A DNA stretch of 64,000 nucleotides from Streptomyces sp. CB00455 (GTDB lineage Bacteria > Actinomycetota > Actinomycetes > Streptomycetales > Streptomycetaceae). Below are positions 26,741 to 34,316 of the stretch, piece after piece (positions within the stretch are counted from its first letter, which is position 1; each line of letters begins with the position of its first letter). A model generated the notes under the pieces. That model was not told the DNA's origin and ran no database searches. It saw only the letters and a program-made list of their open reading frames with translations. The stretch covers positions 315,462-379,461 of the forward strand of contig NZ_LIVQ01000004.1 in assembly GCF_001905445.1 (NCBI RefSeq), read 5' to 3'. The position numbers and the translations under genes are program-made.

Positions 26741-26917
26741 GTCACCAGGGAATGCCCCGGCGGGCCCCGGCGCGAGCGGTGTTGCTGCGCCCGGGTGGTG
26801 CGGTGTCCGCGGCGGCCCGCACCGGCCCGGCGCTCCAGGCCCGGGTGCCGGCCGGTGATCCACTTGCCGGGCGGGTGAGCGGGGTGTGCCCTGGAGGATG
26901 GGAGAGAGGAGCCCGTC

Positions 26918-27328
26918 ATGGCACATGCGGCATCCACCGCCCCACGGCGGCGTCCCTACGGTCCGTCGGGGGGCACCGCCCACGCCGCCAGGAACGCGCT
27001 CACCCGCGCCCTGCTCATGGGTCTGGTCTACGGATTCTGGGCCGCCTTCATCGAGCGACAGATGGGCCCGGTGAACACGGGCAACGTCTTCTACGGCATC
27101 CTGTGCGGCGCGCTCTTCGCCGCCGTCATGTTCGGACTCAACCGGGCCGGCCCGCGCCTGCAGCGCGAGGTCCGCGCCGCGGCGTACGGAGCCTTCGCGG
27201 GTATCGCCGTGGGCTACCTGCACAGCCTCACCGGCGCGAGTGTCCTCAGGTCCACGGTCATCGGCCTCTTCTGCGGCGCCGGCGTCGGCGCGGCGGCGTT
27301 CTACCGCTTCTACACGCACGCGCCCTGA
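26918..27328 (+). CDS. Small hypothetical membrane protein
   Basis: A 136-residue protein with an Arg/Ser-rich 30-residue N-terminus followed by three or four short hydrophobic segments (ALLMGLVYGFWAAFI, GNVFYGILCGALFAAVMFGL, AAYGAFAGIAVGYLHSL, VIGLFCGAGVGAAAFYRFY). Glycines are regularly spaced in the helices. A GAGAGGAG Shine-Dalgarno precedes ATG 26918. Function is unknown. It is transcribed towards a terminator shared with the 65-residue gene. Confidence 0.7.
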   Translation: MAHAASTAPRRRPYGPSGGTAHAARNALTRALLMGLVYGFWAAFIERQMGPVNTGNVFYGILCGALFAAVMFGLNRAGPRLQREVRAAAYGAFAGIAVGYLHSLTGASVLRSTVIGLFCGAGVGAAAFYRFYTHAP

Positions 27329-27353
27329 GCGGGTTCTGCGCGCACCAGCCTGA

Positions 27354-27385
27354 GCGGGCCCGGCCGTACGTCCGGCCGGGCCCGC
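27354..27385. terminator. Bidirectional terminator hairpin
   Basis: A 13-base-pair perfect stem with a six-base loop lies between convergent genes ending at 27328 and 27405. Confidence 0.75.
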
Positions 27386-27404
27386 TGCGTTCTCCCGCCG
27401 GGGG

Positions 27405-27602
27405 TCAGGCCGCCGGGTCCGCAACGGCGGAGCGCTGCTGCGGTTCGCCCTGTGGCTGCGGGGCCGCGGCCGGGGTGACGGCCGTGACCGCGGCGGGTGC
27501 CTTCGGCGCCGCGGCCGGCTCGGTGCGGCGGGCCGGTGCAGTGGAGCGGGCGGCCTCGGCGCGGATCATGGCGTTCAGGGCTGTGTACGGGTCGATGGGC
27601 AT
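27405..27602 (-). CDS. Small Ala/Pro-rich hypothetical protein
   Basis: A 65-residue protein with MPIDPYTALNAMIRAEAARS at the N-terminus and an Ala/Pro/Gln-rich remainder. A GAGG Shine-Dalgarno is correctly spaced before ATG 27602 and the gene ends at a terminator. The N-terminal DPYTALNAMIRAEAAR pattern is seen in small Streptomyces proteins of unknown role. No domain, signal peptide or membrane segment is visible. Confidence 0.55.
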   Translation of the reverse strand: MPIDPYTALNAMIRAEAARSTAPARRTEPAAAPKAPAAVTAVTPAAAPQPQGEPQQRSAVADPAA

Positions 27603-27657
27603 GGCGGAACCTCACGGGTGCTCAAAGGGGCGGGGGTGACTGGGCTGCCGCCGGTTC

Positions 27658-28008
27658 TCAGCAGCGCAGCACCGCACTCCGCACCGTCCGCGGGCAGGAC
27701 GCCGGTTCGGCACGTCCCGCCGCGGCAGCGCCCGCGGGCCGGTCAGGATGTTTCACGTGGAACCACGGCAGGGGTGTCCGCCGTACGCCGGCCTCCCCGT
27801 GCGGCACCGTCCGTACGGCCGCCCGCGCCTCGGCGTCGGCGGCCGGATCGGACGGCCCCTCGGCGGGTTCGGCGGGGGCGCTGGAGGAGGGCCGGGGGTC
27901 CGCCGCCGTCGCGGCGTCCGGGCCGGTCCCGAACACGCACAGCAGCACGACGCAGGCCGCGGTCAGGGCCCGGGTCAGTGCCGCGCGCACGCGCTGCCTC
28001 CCGCTCAT
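27658..28008 (-). CDS. Small secreted hypothetical protein containing a parS-encoding stretch
   Basis: A 116-residue protein with an N-terminal signal peptide (MSGRQRVRAALTRALTAACVVLLCVFGTGPDAATAA, cleavage likely near residue 36) and a short Pro/Ser/Ala-rich mature part with a Cys pair near the end. No family is recognised. A parS-like 14-mer lies in its reading frame and is read as WFHVKH. The gene may persist partly because it carries a centromere site. No strong Shine-Dalgarno is visible, so the gene call is moderate. Confidence 0.5.
   Translation of the reverse strand: MSGRQRVRAALTRALTAACVVLLCVFGTGPDAATAADPRPSSSAPAEPAEGPSDPAADAEARAAVRTVPHGEAGVRRTPLPWFHVKHPDRPAGAAAAGRAEPASCPRTVRSAVLRC
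27750..27763. other. parS-like site (one-base variant)
   Basis: GTTTCACGTGGAAC differs at one position from the perfect palindrome and matches the asymmetric parS form known from Bacillus subtilis when read on the opposite strand. It is 4.1 kb from the perfect parS at 23647 and lies inside a small coding region. Confidence 0.75.
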
Positions 28009-28168
28009 GGGAGGGGTGTGCCCCGCCGTACCGGGCGGCTCCCGGCCGGATGCGCCAAAGCCCCCGACCGGAGGACGAAGACACCCCCCTCGGCCGACAA
28101 AGGCGCCCGCCGGCGGCGGGCCGGGGCCTCCGGCGGCTGCGGCTACCGCGGCTCAGCGGCTGCGCGGC

Positions 28169-28768
28169 TCAGCGGCTGCGGCGCTGACCGGTCAGGCGGG
28201 CCAGCACGGCGGTCTCGCCGCCGATCAGCCGCAGCCGGGCCCGCCCCGCCCGGTCCTCGCGGCCCGCCGCCTCGCCGGGGGAGATCCGGACGACGGTGAA
28301 CACGGCGGTACGGCGGTCCGCCCGGGTGATCTCGATGGTGCGGCCCCGCTGGAGCCCGCCCAGGTCCAGGCCGGCGCCGGTGACCACGGCCGTGCCCGAC
28401 GCCCCCGGGGCCGGCCCGGCAGGATCCCAGGAGGCTTCCCCGGCCCCGCCGGTCAGCGCCACGTCCACGCCCAGGCTCGGGATCCGCAGCCGCAGCGGCC
28501 GCGCTGCCCGGAGCGGGCCGGACACCGGCCGCATGGGCCCTGCGGCGGTCCTCGGCGACCGGGCGCCCCGCCCCGGGACGTGCTCACCGGCGTGCTCCCC
28601 CTGCCGGGCGAGACGCCGGTGGTCGGACAGTCCCAGCGCCCGGGACGGCAGTCCGTCGTCGGTGGTCGCGACCGCGGGTCGGGCGCCCTCGGTGCGTTGC
28701 AGCACTCCGATGCCGGTGGACAGCGCAACCACCGACAGCGCGGCGACGACCCACTTGGCGCGGGGCAT
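28169..28768 (-). CDS. Sortase-like protein lacking catalytic residues
   Basis: A 199-residue protein with an N-terminal membrane or signal segment (KWVVAALSVVALSTGIGVL) and a class F-type sortase fold signature: LRLRIPSLGVDVALTG, GPAPGASGTAVVTGAGLD, GRTIEITRADRRTAVFTVVRIS and LRLIG. In active class F sortases the third strand has AGHVD with catalytic His and the seventh has LITC with catalytic Cys. Here these read TGAGLD and LIGGE, so both are missing and the C-terminus is short. It is probably an extracytoplasmic, enzymatically dead sortase relative. A strong AGGAGGG Shine-Dalgarno argues that it is expressed. Confidence 0.7.
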   Translation of the reverse strand: MPRAKWVVAALSVVALSTGIGVLQRTEGARPAVATTDDGLPSRALGLSDHRRLARQGEHAGEHVPGRGARSPRTAAGPMRPVSGPLRAARPLRLRIPSLGVDVALTGGAGEASWDPAGPAPGASGTAVVTGAGLDLGGLQRGRTIEITRADRRTAVFTVVRISPGEAAGREDRAGRARLRLIGGETAVLARLTGQRRSR

Positions 28769-29023
28769 GGGAATCCCTCCTGTCCGGCTCGGGCGGCCGG
28801 GTCATGAGAGCAGTGGACACCCCTTCCGCCCCTCGGCGCGCCGTGCAACACGGGAGACTGACGGAACGTCACGGGTATGTCGGCATCGGATCCCGGTGTC
28901 CGGCCTGCTTCCGGCGGGTCGGGCGGCCCCCACCCCAAGACCCGGAGGTGTCCGCCCGAACGGGTGAGGCGGCCGCGGCCCTCTGCCGGCCCACCGGGCC
29001 GGGGAGCCGTCCGCCGCCCTTCG
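28769..29023. other. Intergenic stretch without recognised features
   Basis: About 255 bases lie between the sortase-like gene start and the small membrane protein stop. No convincing coding frame, repeat or hairpin was seen, apart from the Shine-Dalgarno of the sortase-like gene at its left edge. Confidence 0.5.
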
Positions 29024-29269
29024 TCAGACAGCGACCAGCATCGCCGTGGCGGCGCCCATCAGCACGGCGGCGAGGTGGACGGCCGGATGCCCGTAGTCAC
29101 CGGACCACAGGTGGCGGGCCAGGCCGCCCAGCGCGGCCAGAGCCGCGATCACGCCGATCTGGCCGAACAGCGTGACGGCGGTGAAAGGGGCCAGGAGCAG
29201 CAGGAAGGAGTTCAGCCAGAACGGAGCCGCGCCCGTCCAGCCTCGCCACTCCCGTATCGCCGTCGGCAT
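29024..29269 (-). CDS. Small two-helix membrane protein
   Basis: An 81-residue protein with hydrophobic segments FWLNSFLLLLAPFTAVTLFGQIGVIAALAALGG and HPAVHLAAVLMGAATAMLVAV joined by RHLWSGDYG. It lies 21 bases downstream of cbtA on the same strand, so it may be part of the cobalamin-riboswitch operon. No family is recognised. A membrane accessory to the CbtAB system is a reasonable but unproven guess. Confidence 0.65.
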   Translation of the reverse strand: MPTAIREWRGWTGAAPFWLNSFLLLLAPFTAVTLFGQIGVIAALAALGGLARHLWSGDYGHPAVHLAAVLMGAATAMLVAV

Positions 29270-29290
29270 GTGCTACCGGCCCCTTCATCG

Positions 29291-30064
29291 TCAACTCGTC
29301 GGCAGCACAGCCTCCTTGGGTGCGACGGCCGGCACAAGGGCGCGTTCGGCTAGATGCCCGAAGACGAGGCCGAAAGTCGTCCACAGTGCGGTCTGGATGG
29401 CCAGGGAGGCGAGGCGGAACTGCCAGATCAGCGTGGCCGGGAAGTCCGCGGGGACCTCGTTGATGCCGGGCAGGAAGGCGTAGGAGATCCCGACGGCCAG
29501 GACGAGGAACGCGCCGGCGGCGACCGAGGCGTTCCAGTTGCCGAGCCGCGGGGCCAGCCGCCGGCCCAGGATCAGCGCGCCCGCCGCGAGCAGCGCGCTC
29601 AAGGCGATCATGAGCAGGTAGAGGGCGGTTCGCCGGGCGGCCGTGTCGGGGTCACCGACGGCCGGCGGATTGGCGGGGTACTTCAGGAACGGCACCAGGG
29701 TGACGGTGACGAACAGTCCCCCGGTGACCAGTGCGGCCGTGGCCCGCGGGCCGAAGCGGCCGATGCGGCCCAGGGCGAAGCAGAAGACGAGCGCCGCGAT
29801 ACCGCCGAGCGCGACCCCGTACAGCAGGACACCGGTGCCGAGGCCGGCCGTGGCCTGGAGGGCCCGGCTGACCGGGGCCTCCTCGCCGTGGTCGTGGCCG
29901 GCCGCGATGTGGCCGGCCTCCTCGATGGCGATCGCCGCATCCACCTTGGACTCGCCGAGGAGGTACGCCACGAGGAACGCGGCCACACCGGCGAACAGGC
30001 CGGCGAGCATGCCCCGGACGAGCAGCACCCGTGGCGAGGCTGCGCGGGGGGAAGGAGATGTCAT
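29291..30064 (-). CDS. cbtA: CbtA family cobalt transporter subunit
   Basis: A 257-residue membrane protein of the CbtA family with about five to six transmembrane helices. A His-rich loop between the first two helices (EEAGHIAAGHDHGEEAPVSRALQ, about residues 48-70) is the expected metal-binding site. The first helix segment is VRGMLAGLFAGVAAFLVAYLLGES. With CbtB it is predicted to import cobalt for cobalamin synthesis; the assignment rests on family and riboswitch context. ATG 30064 has an AAGGGAA Shine-Dalgarno. The gap to cbtB is 26 bases, so they form one operon. Confidence 0.88.
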   Translation of the reverse strand: MTSPSPRAASPRVLLVRGMLAGLFAGVAAFLVAYLLGESKVDAAIAIEEAGHIAAGHDHGEEAPVSRALQATAGLGTGVLLYGVALGGIAALVFCFALGRIGRFGPRATAALVTGGLFVTVTLVPFLKYPANPPAVGDPDTAARRTALYLLMIALSALLAAGALILGRRLAPRLGNWNASVAAGAFLVLAVGISYAFLPGINEVPADFPATLIWQFRLASLAIQTALWTTFGLVFGHLAERALVPAVAPKEAVLPTS

Positions 30065-30090
30065 GGTTCGGTTCCCTTGCGGCGCGGAGA

Positions 30091-30306
30091 TCAGTGGCAG
30101 GGGAATCCGAGCAGGTGGCGGCCGTCGTGCAGCCACTCGTGGACGGTCTCGCCCTGGAAGACCGCGGTGGCACCCTGCTCGATGCCGACGAAGTACAGGA
30201 GGACGAGGACGAGGACGCCGACGAAGGCCGCCCAGGGAGCGAGCGCGGAGAGGGAAATCGGGGCGACGGCGGCGGGAGCCGACGCGGGCACGGCGGAGTG
30301 GGCCAT
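30091..30306 (-). CDS. cbtB: CbtB domain protein
   Basis: A 71-residue protein with one transmembrane helix (LAPWAAFVGVLVLVLLYFVGIEQGA) and the diagnostic C-terminal CbtB metal motif VHEWLHDGRHLLGFPCH, with three His and a Cys-His end. It is the small partner of CbtA in a predicted cobalt transporter. ATG 30306 has a GGAGG Shine-Dalgarno seven bases upstream. A longer open frame to 30426 runs through the riboswitch and was rejected. It is the first gene of the cobalamin-riboswitch operon. Confidence 0.92.
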   Translation of the reverse strand: MAHSAVPASAPAAVAPISLSALAPWAAFVGVLVLVLLYFVGIEQGATAVFQGETVHEWLHDGRHLLGFPCH

Positions 30307-30354
30307 GGCAGAACCTCCAGAGGGAACACGCGTCCCGGTCAGTGGTGCTCGCGA

Positions 30355-30465
30355 CGACGGTGGCGGGTCTGACTTCCCTCCCCCTCCGGGAGGATTCACA
30401 GTGGCGCGACCGTGCCGGATTCTCACCGATGCTTCCGTCGTACCGTCGTCATGTAGTTATGTCGT
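30355..30465 (-). promoter_or_regulatory. Cobalamin riboswitch
   Basis: On the minus strand the leader reads GGAAGCATCGGTGAGAATCC, then GGCACGGTCGCGCCACTGTG, then AGTCAGACCCGCCA. These are the core elements of the adenosylcobalamin riboswitch, including the B12 box near 30361-30376. The element lies 50-160 bases before cbtB. It should repress cbtBA when cobalamin is plentiful. Confidence 0.92.
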
Positions 30466-30495
30466 CCGAGACCGTACCGCGCTTACGCTCCCCTT

Positions 30496-30981
30496 ATGAA
30501 GACCCCCCTCGTACGAGTTCATCTCGTGAGACCGCCGCTGGACGCCGCCGGCCGCCGGGGACGGTTCGGTTCGGGGCTCCCGTGCCCCGGCCACGAGGGC
30601 CTGCGCGGGCTGGACGCCGGGCAGTGGGCGGGGCGCACGCTGGACGAGGTGGCGGCCGGGGATCCGGCGGGCGTGCACGCCTGGATGACGGATCCCGGCT
30701 ACGCCCCTCCGGGCGGGGAGTCCGTGGACACGCTGGTCGCCCGGGTCGGGGCCGCACTGGCCGCGCTGCCCCCCGGGACCCACCGCGCCGTGGTCGAACA
30801 GGCCGTCGTGCGGGCGGCCGTCGTGCACGCACTGGAGCTGCCCGCTGCGGCCTTCTGGCGGCTCGACGTGCGCCCGGCGTCGGTGACCACCCTCACGGGG
30901 CGGGCCGGCCGGTGGAACCTGCTGGTGGGGCAACAGGAGCAGGACGGTCCGGACCCCGCGACGCGGCCCGGGCCGCACTGA
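30496..30981 (+). CDS. Degenerate histidine phosphatase family protein
   Basis: A 161-residue protein with the phosphoglycerate-mutase-like fold pattern: LVRVHLVRPPLD at the N-terminus, LDAGQWAGRTLDEVA, GGESVDTLVARVGAALAALP and the C-terminal LDVRPASVTTLTG. The catalytic RHG is replaced by R12-P-P, and the second catalytic His strand (usually VVxHGG) reads VVEQAVVRA, so phosphatase activity is doubtful. CobC-like alpha-ribazole phosphatases belong to this fold, and the divergent gene is the B12-controlled cbtBA operon. This may be a cobalamin-linked relative that lost or changed activity. It is probably leaderless (TACGCT six bases before ATG). Confidence 0.7.
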   Translation: MKTPLVRVHLVRPPLDAAGRRGRFGSGLPCPGHEGLRGLDAGQWAGRTLDEVAAGDPAGVHAWMTDPGYAPPGGESVDTLVARVGAALAALPPGTHRAVVEQAVVRAAVVHALELPAAAFWRLDVRPASVTTLTGRAGRWNLLVGQQEQDGPDPATRPGPH

Positions 30982-31038
30982 ACGGCGGAAGGGCCCCTAC
31001 GAGAACCCCGGCACCCACCGGTTGGGCGACCGCGCAGT

Positions 31039-31130
31039 TCCGCAGTTCGGACGGAGTGGGCGTCAGTTCAGGCGGTGGGAGCGTCAGTTCGGACGGCGTG
31101 AGCGTCAGTTCAGACGGTGTGGGCGTCCGC
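31039..31130. repeat. 21-bp tandem repeat at the 3' end of the aminotransferase gene
   Basis: Units beginning GCGTCAGTTC recur at 31060, 31081 and 31102, with a partial fourth at 31123 and a divergent copy before 31060. Read on the minus strand each unit encodes the last residues and stop of the aminotransferase (ADAHTV then stop), so the gene's end has been copied in tandem. Confidence 0.75.
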
Positions 31131-32473
31131 GACCGCGAGGGCTTCGTCGAGGATCGCCAGGCCTTTCGCGAGGTCCTGCGCCGAGATGTTGCAAGGCGGC
31201 GCGACGTGGATCCGGTTCCCGGCCGTGAGCGGCCAGAGGCCGCCCTTCTTGCAGGCGGCGGCGAAGGCCGCCATGGGCGCGTTATCCGCCCCGGCCGCGT
31301 TGTACGGGACGAGCGGCTCGCGCGTCGCCCGGTTCCGTACGAGTTCCAGGGCCCAGAAGGTGCCCAGGCCCCGGACCTCCCCGACTGCGGGGTGCCGTTC
31401 GGCCAGGGCGCGCAGCCCCGGGCCGAGCAGCTCGGCGCCGGTGCGCGCGGACTGTTCGACGATGCCCTCCTCCTCCATGACGTTGATCGTGGCGACGGCG
31501 GCCGCGCAGGCGAGCACGTGCCCCGAGTAGGTCAGCCCGCCCGGATAGGGGCGCCGGGCGAACGTCCCGGCGATGGCGGCCGAGATGGCGACTCCGCCGA
31601 GCGGCACGTAGCCGCTGGTCACGCCCTTGGCGAAGCAGAGCAGGTCGGGGGTGACGCCCCAGTGCTCGGAGGCGACCACGTGCCGGTGCGGCCGAAGCCG
31701 ACCATGACCTCGTCGAGGATGAAGACGATGCCGTGGCGGTCGCAGAGCTCGCGCACGCCGGCCAGGTAGCCGTCGGGGTGCACCAGCACCCCCGGGGCGC
31801 CGCCGACGGTCTCCAGGATGATCGCGGCGATGGACTGCGGACCTTCGAAGACGATGGTGTCTTCCAGGTGGGCGAGGGCCCGCTCGCACTCCTCGGCCCC
31901 GGTGGCGGCGTAGAAGGGCGAGCGGTAGGCGAAGGGGCCCCAGAAGTGCACGACGCCGGCGGTCGCGGTGTCGTTGCCGAAGCGGCGGGCGTCACCGGTC
32001 AGGTTGATCGCGGCGGAGGTGGCGCCGTGGTAGGAGCGGTAGGCGGACAGCACCTTGGGCCGGCCGGTGTGCACCCGCGCCATGCGGACGGCGTGCTCGA
32101 CCGCTTCGGCCCCCGCATTGGTGAAGAAGATCTTGTCGAGGTCTCCGGGGGTGCGCTCGGCGATCAGCCGGGCCGCCTCGGAGCGCACGTCGACGGCGAA
32201 GCCGGGCGCGACGGTGCAGAGCCTGGCGGCCTGCTCCTGGACGGCCGCGGTCACCTTCGGGTGCTGGTAGCCGATGTTGGTGTAGACGAGGGCGCTGGAG
32301 AAGTCGAGGTAGCGGTTGCCCTCGTAGTCCCAGAAGTACGCCCCCCGGGCCCCGGCGACGGCGAGCGGGTCGATGAGCTCCTGCGCCGACCAGGAGTGGA
32401 AGACGTGCCTGCGGTCGGCGTCCTTCACCGCGTCGTGCGCACCGGTGGCGGGGGTGTCGGCATCTGCGTTCAT
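31110..32473 (-). pseudogene. Class III PLP aminotransferase, single-base frameshift
   Basis: From ATG 32473 the frame encodes a class III aminotransferase N-terminal part (RHVFHSWSAQELIDPLAVAGA, FFTNAGAEAVEHAVRMAR, SYRSYHGATSAAINLTGDARR, FILDEVMVGFGRTGTW). Near 31690 the frame breaks: the continuation SEHWGVTPDLLCFAKGVTSGYVPLGG, with the PLP lysine in FAKG, is in the next frame and runs to the stop at 31110. The sequence reads as TGG-TCGCC where TGG-TTCGCC is expected, so one T is missing. If intact it would be a roughly 454-residue omega-amino acid:pyruvate-type aminotransferase; the substrate is not determinable. The cause could be real mutation or assembly error. Confidence 0.85.
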
Positions 32474-32699
32474 GAAACGAGAGTAGTTGTCCACGATGCG
32501 GAAGTGGGGGTGCGTGGGGGCCCCATCCCGCATGCCGGACGCGGGACCGCCGGGCGCGTCCGCCCGCCCCTCCGCGCCCGGCAAAATGCGCTTTCCGCCG
32601 GAAGGAAAGCCCGTGTGAGGCGGGTCTTGGCGGCCGCCTAGGATTGGCACCTTGGCGTAGGGGTAGGTGCGGCGCGGAGACGCGGAGACGGGAGGCCCT

Positions 32700-33119
32700 G
32701 TGGCCGAGCAGACACGGAGGCTGGTCCTGGGCGGAGCCACGGCCGGAGTCGTGGGAAGGTGCCGGGACTTCACCCGCCGGGCGCTGGCCGACTGGCAGTG
32801 GTCCCAAGAGGCGCACGCCGTGGAGGACGTGCTCCTCCTGGTGTCCGAGGTGGTCACCAACGCGTGCCTGCACGCGGGCGGTCCGCGCGAACTTGTCCTG
32901 CGGCACTCGCCCGAGCGGTTGCGGGTGGAGGTCAGCGACGGGAGCACCGAGCTCCCCAGACGCCGGGGGCCCGGGGACCGCGCGCTGCCCGGCGGACACG
33001 GCCTGATCGTGCTGGAGCGGCTCACCCGCAGCTGGGGTTCGGTGCCGTCGCCCGACGGCGTCACCGGCAAGACGGTGTGGCTGGAGGTCCCGGCGAAGGG
33101 CCCCCTGGGGCCCGGCTAG
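32700..33119 (+). CDS. Anti-sigma-type ATP-binding protein (HATPase)
   Basis: A 139-residue single GHKL ATPase domain: the N box LLLVSEVVTNACLHAGGPREL is followed by RVEVSDGSTELPRRRG and GGHGLIVLERLTRSWGS. The GTG at 32700 has a GGGAGG Shine-Dalgarno five bases upstream; an in-frame GTG at 32667 lacks one. It is an RsbW-like kinase or regulator and is convergent with the SigB-type sigma gene 78 bases away. Control of that sigma factor is possible, but convergent orientation rather than an operon makes this only a suggestion. Confidence 0.85.
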   Translation: MAEQTRRLVLGGATAGVVGRCRDFTRRALADWQWSQEAHAVEDVLLLVSEVVTNACLHAGGPRELVLRHSPERLRVEVSDGSTELPRRRGPGDRALPGGHGLIVLERLTRSWGSVPSPDGVTGKTVWLEVPAKGPLGPG

Positions 33120-33197
33120 GCCAGGGCCGGAGCCCGGCTGGGACACGGCGCGGGACCCACCTCGCGGGACCTCACCGCGTGGCCACGGGGGGCAGGA

Positions 33198-34034
33198 CTA
33201 CGGGGCCGCGGGCGCGGTCTCGGGCGCCCCGTCCTGCGCCTCGTCGGTGAGCAGCCCGGTGCGCAGGCGCGTCAGGGTCCGGGTCAGCAGCCGCGAGACG
33301 TGCATCTGGGACAGGCCCAGCCGGTCGCCGATCTCGGACTGCGTCAGCTCCTGACCGAAGCGCAGCGCGAGCAGGACGCGCTCGCGCTCGGGCAGGCCCG
33401 CCAGCATCGGCTTGAGCGACTCCAGGCACTCGATGCGGTCGTACGCGTCCTCCTCCTCGCCGAGCGAGGGCCGCTCGACGGCGGCGTCCCGGTCGCCGTC
33501 CTCCTGGACGGGGGCGTCCAGGGACCGCGCGGAGTAGGCACAGGCGGCCTTGCGGCCCTCCGCCAGCTCGTCGGGGGTCACCTCCAGGCGTCCGGCGAGT
33601 TCGACGTCCGTCGGCTCGCGGCCGAGGGACTGCTCCAGCGCGTCGTGCGCCTTGGCGGCGTCGATGCGCAGCTCCTGGAGCCGGCGGGGGACTTTGACGG
33701 CCCAGCTGGTGTCCCTGAAGAACCGCTTGATCTCCCCGGTGATCGTCGGCATCGCGAAGGAGGTGAACTCCACCCCGCGCGCGGGGTCGAAGCGATTGAT
33801 GGCTTTGATCAGCCCTATGGTGCCGACCTGGACGATGTCCTCCATCGGCTCGCTGCGGCCGCGGAACCTGCGGGCGGCGTATTTCACGAGGCTGAGGTTC
33901 AGCTCGACGAGGGTGTTGCGGACGTACGAGTATTCCGTGCTGCCCTCGTCCAGCTCGGCCAGGCGCTTGAACAGGGACACGGACAGGGCCCTGGCCTCGC
34001 GGGTTCCGACATCTGTGAGGTCTGTACGGTGCAT
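33198..34034 (-). CDS. SigB/SigF/SigG-type RNA polymerase sigma factor
   Basis: The 278-residue sigma-70 group 3 protein has region 2 (LVKYAARRFRGRSEPMEDIVQVGTIGLIKAINRFDPARGVEFTSFAMPTITGEIKRFFRD), region 3 and region 4 (LPERERVLLALRFGQELTQSEIGDRLGLSQMHVSRLLTRTL). This is the stress/sporulation SigB-SigF-SigG family, which is expanded in Streptomyces and controlled by anti-sigma/anti-anti-sigma partner switching. A candidate self-recognised promoter lies 72-97 bases upstream. Which paralogue it is (SigB, F, G, H, etc.) cannot be fixed from sequence memory. Confidence 0.93.
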   Translation of the reverse strand: MHRTDLTDVGTREARALSVSLFKRLAELDEGSTEYSYVRNTLVELNLSLVKYAARRFRGRSEPMEDIVQVGTIGLIKAINRFDPARGVEFTSFAMPTITGEIKRFFRDTSWAVKVPRRLQELRIDAAKAHDALEQSLGREPTDVELAGRLEVTPDELAEGRKAACAYSARSLDAPVQEDGDRDAAVERPSLGEEEDAYDRIECLESLKPMLAGLPERERVLLALRFGQELTQSEIGDRLGLSQMHVSRLLTRTLTRLRTGLLTDEAQDGAPETAPAAP

Positions 34035-34105
34035 GGCGCTGCGCTCCTCCGACGATGTGGCCCCGGGGGTGACCGGGGGTACGTCGTCGCGCTGTCCCAG
34101 GGGAT

Positions 34106-34131
34106 ATACCCGGATGAATCAGCACGTACCC
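34106..34131 (-). promoter_or_regulatory. Candidate SigB-type promoter upstream of the sigma gene
   Basis: On the minus strand GGGT (34131-34128), 16 bases, then GGGTAT (34111-34106) fits the GNNT-N14-16-GGGTAC/T pattern of SigB-family promoters. It would produce a leader of about 70 bases before the sigma start at 34034, consistent with autoregulation. Confidence 0.5.
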
Positions 34132-34316
34132 CATCCAAAAGCTACCCCACCTGACGCCGCGCGGCGCCCAGACCACGTCCCACCTGCCCGTCTGGGTTCC
34201 CCCGCGCGCGTCGCGCCGGGCCCGGCGGCCGGGAGCGGCACGCGCAGGGAACCCGGGCGGGGCCAGGGCCGGCGACCCGGTGTGGCGGCTCTTCGGTCCC
34301 GCCCGGTGTGGCGGGC

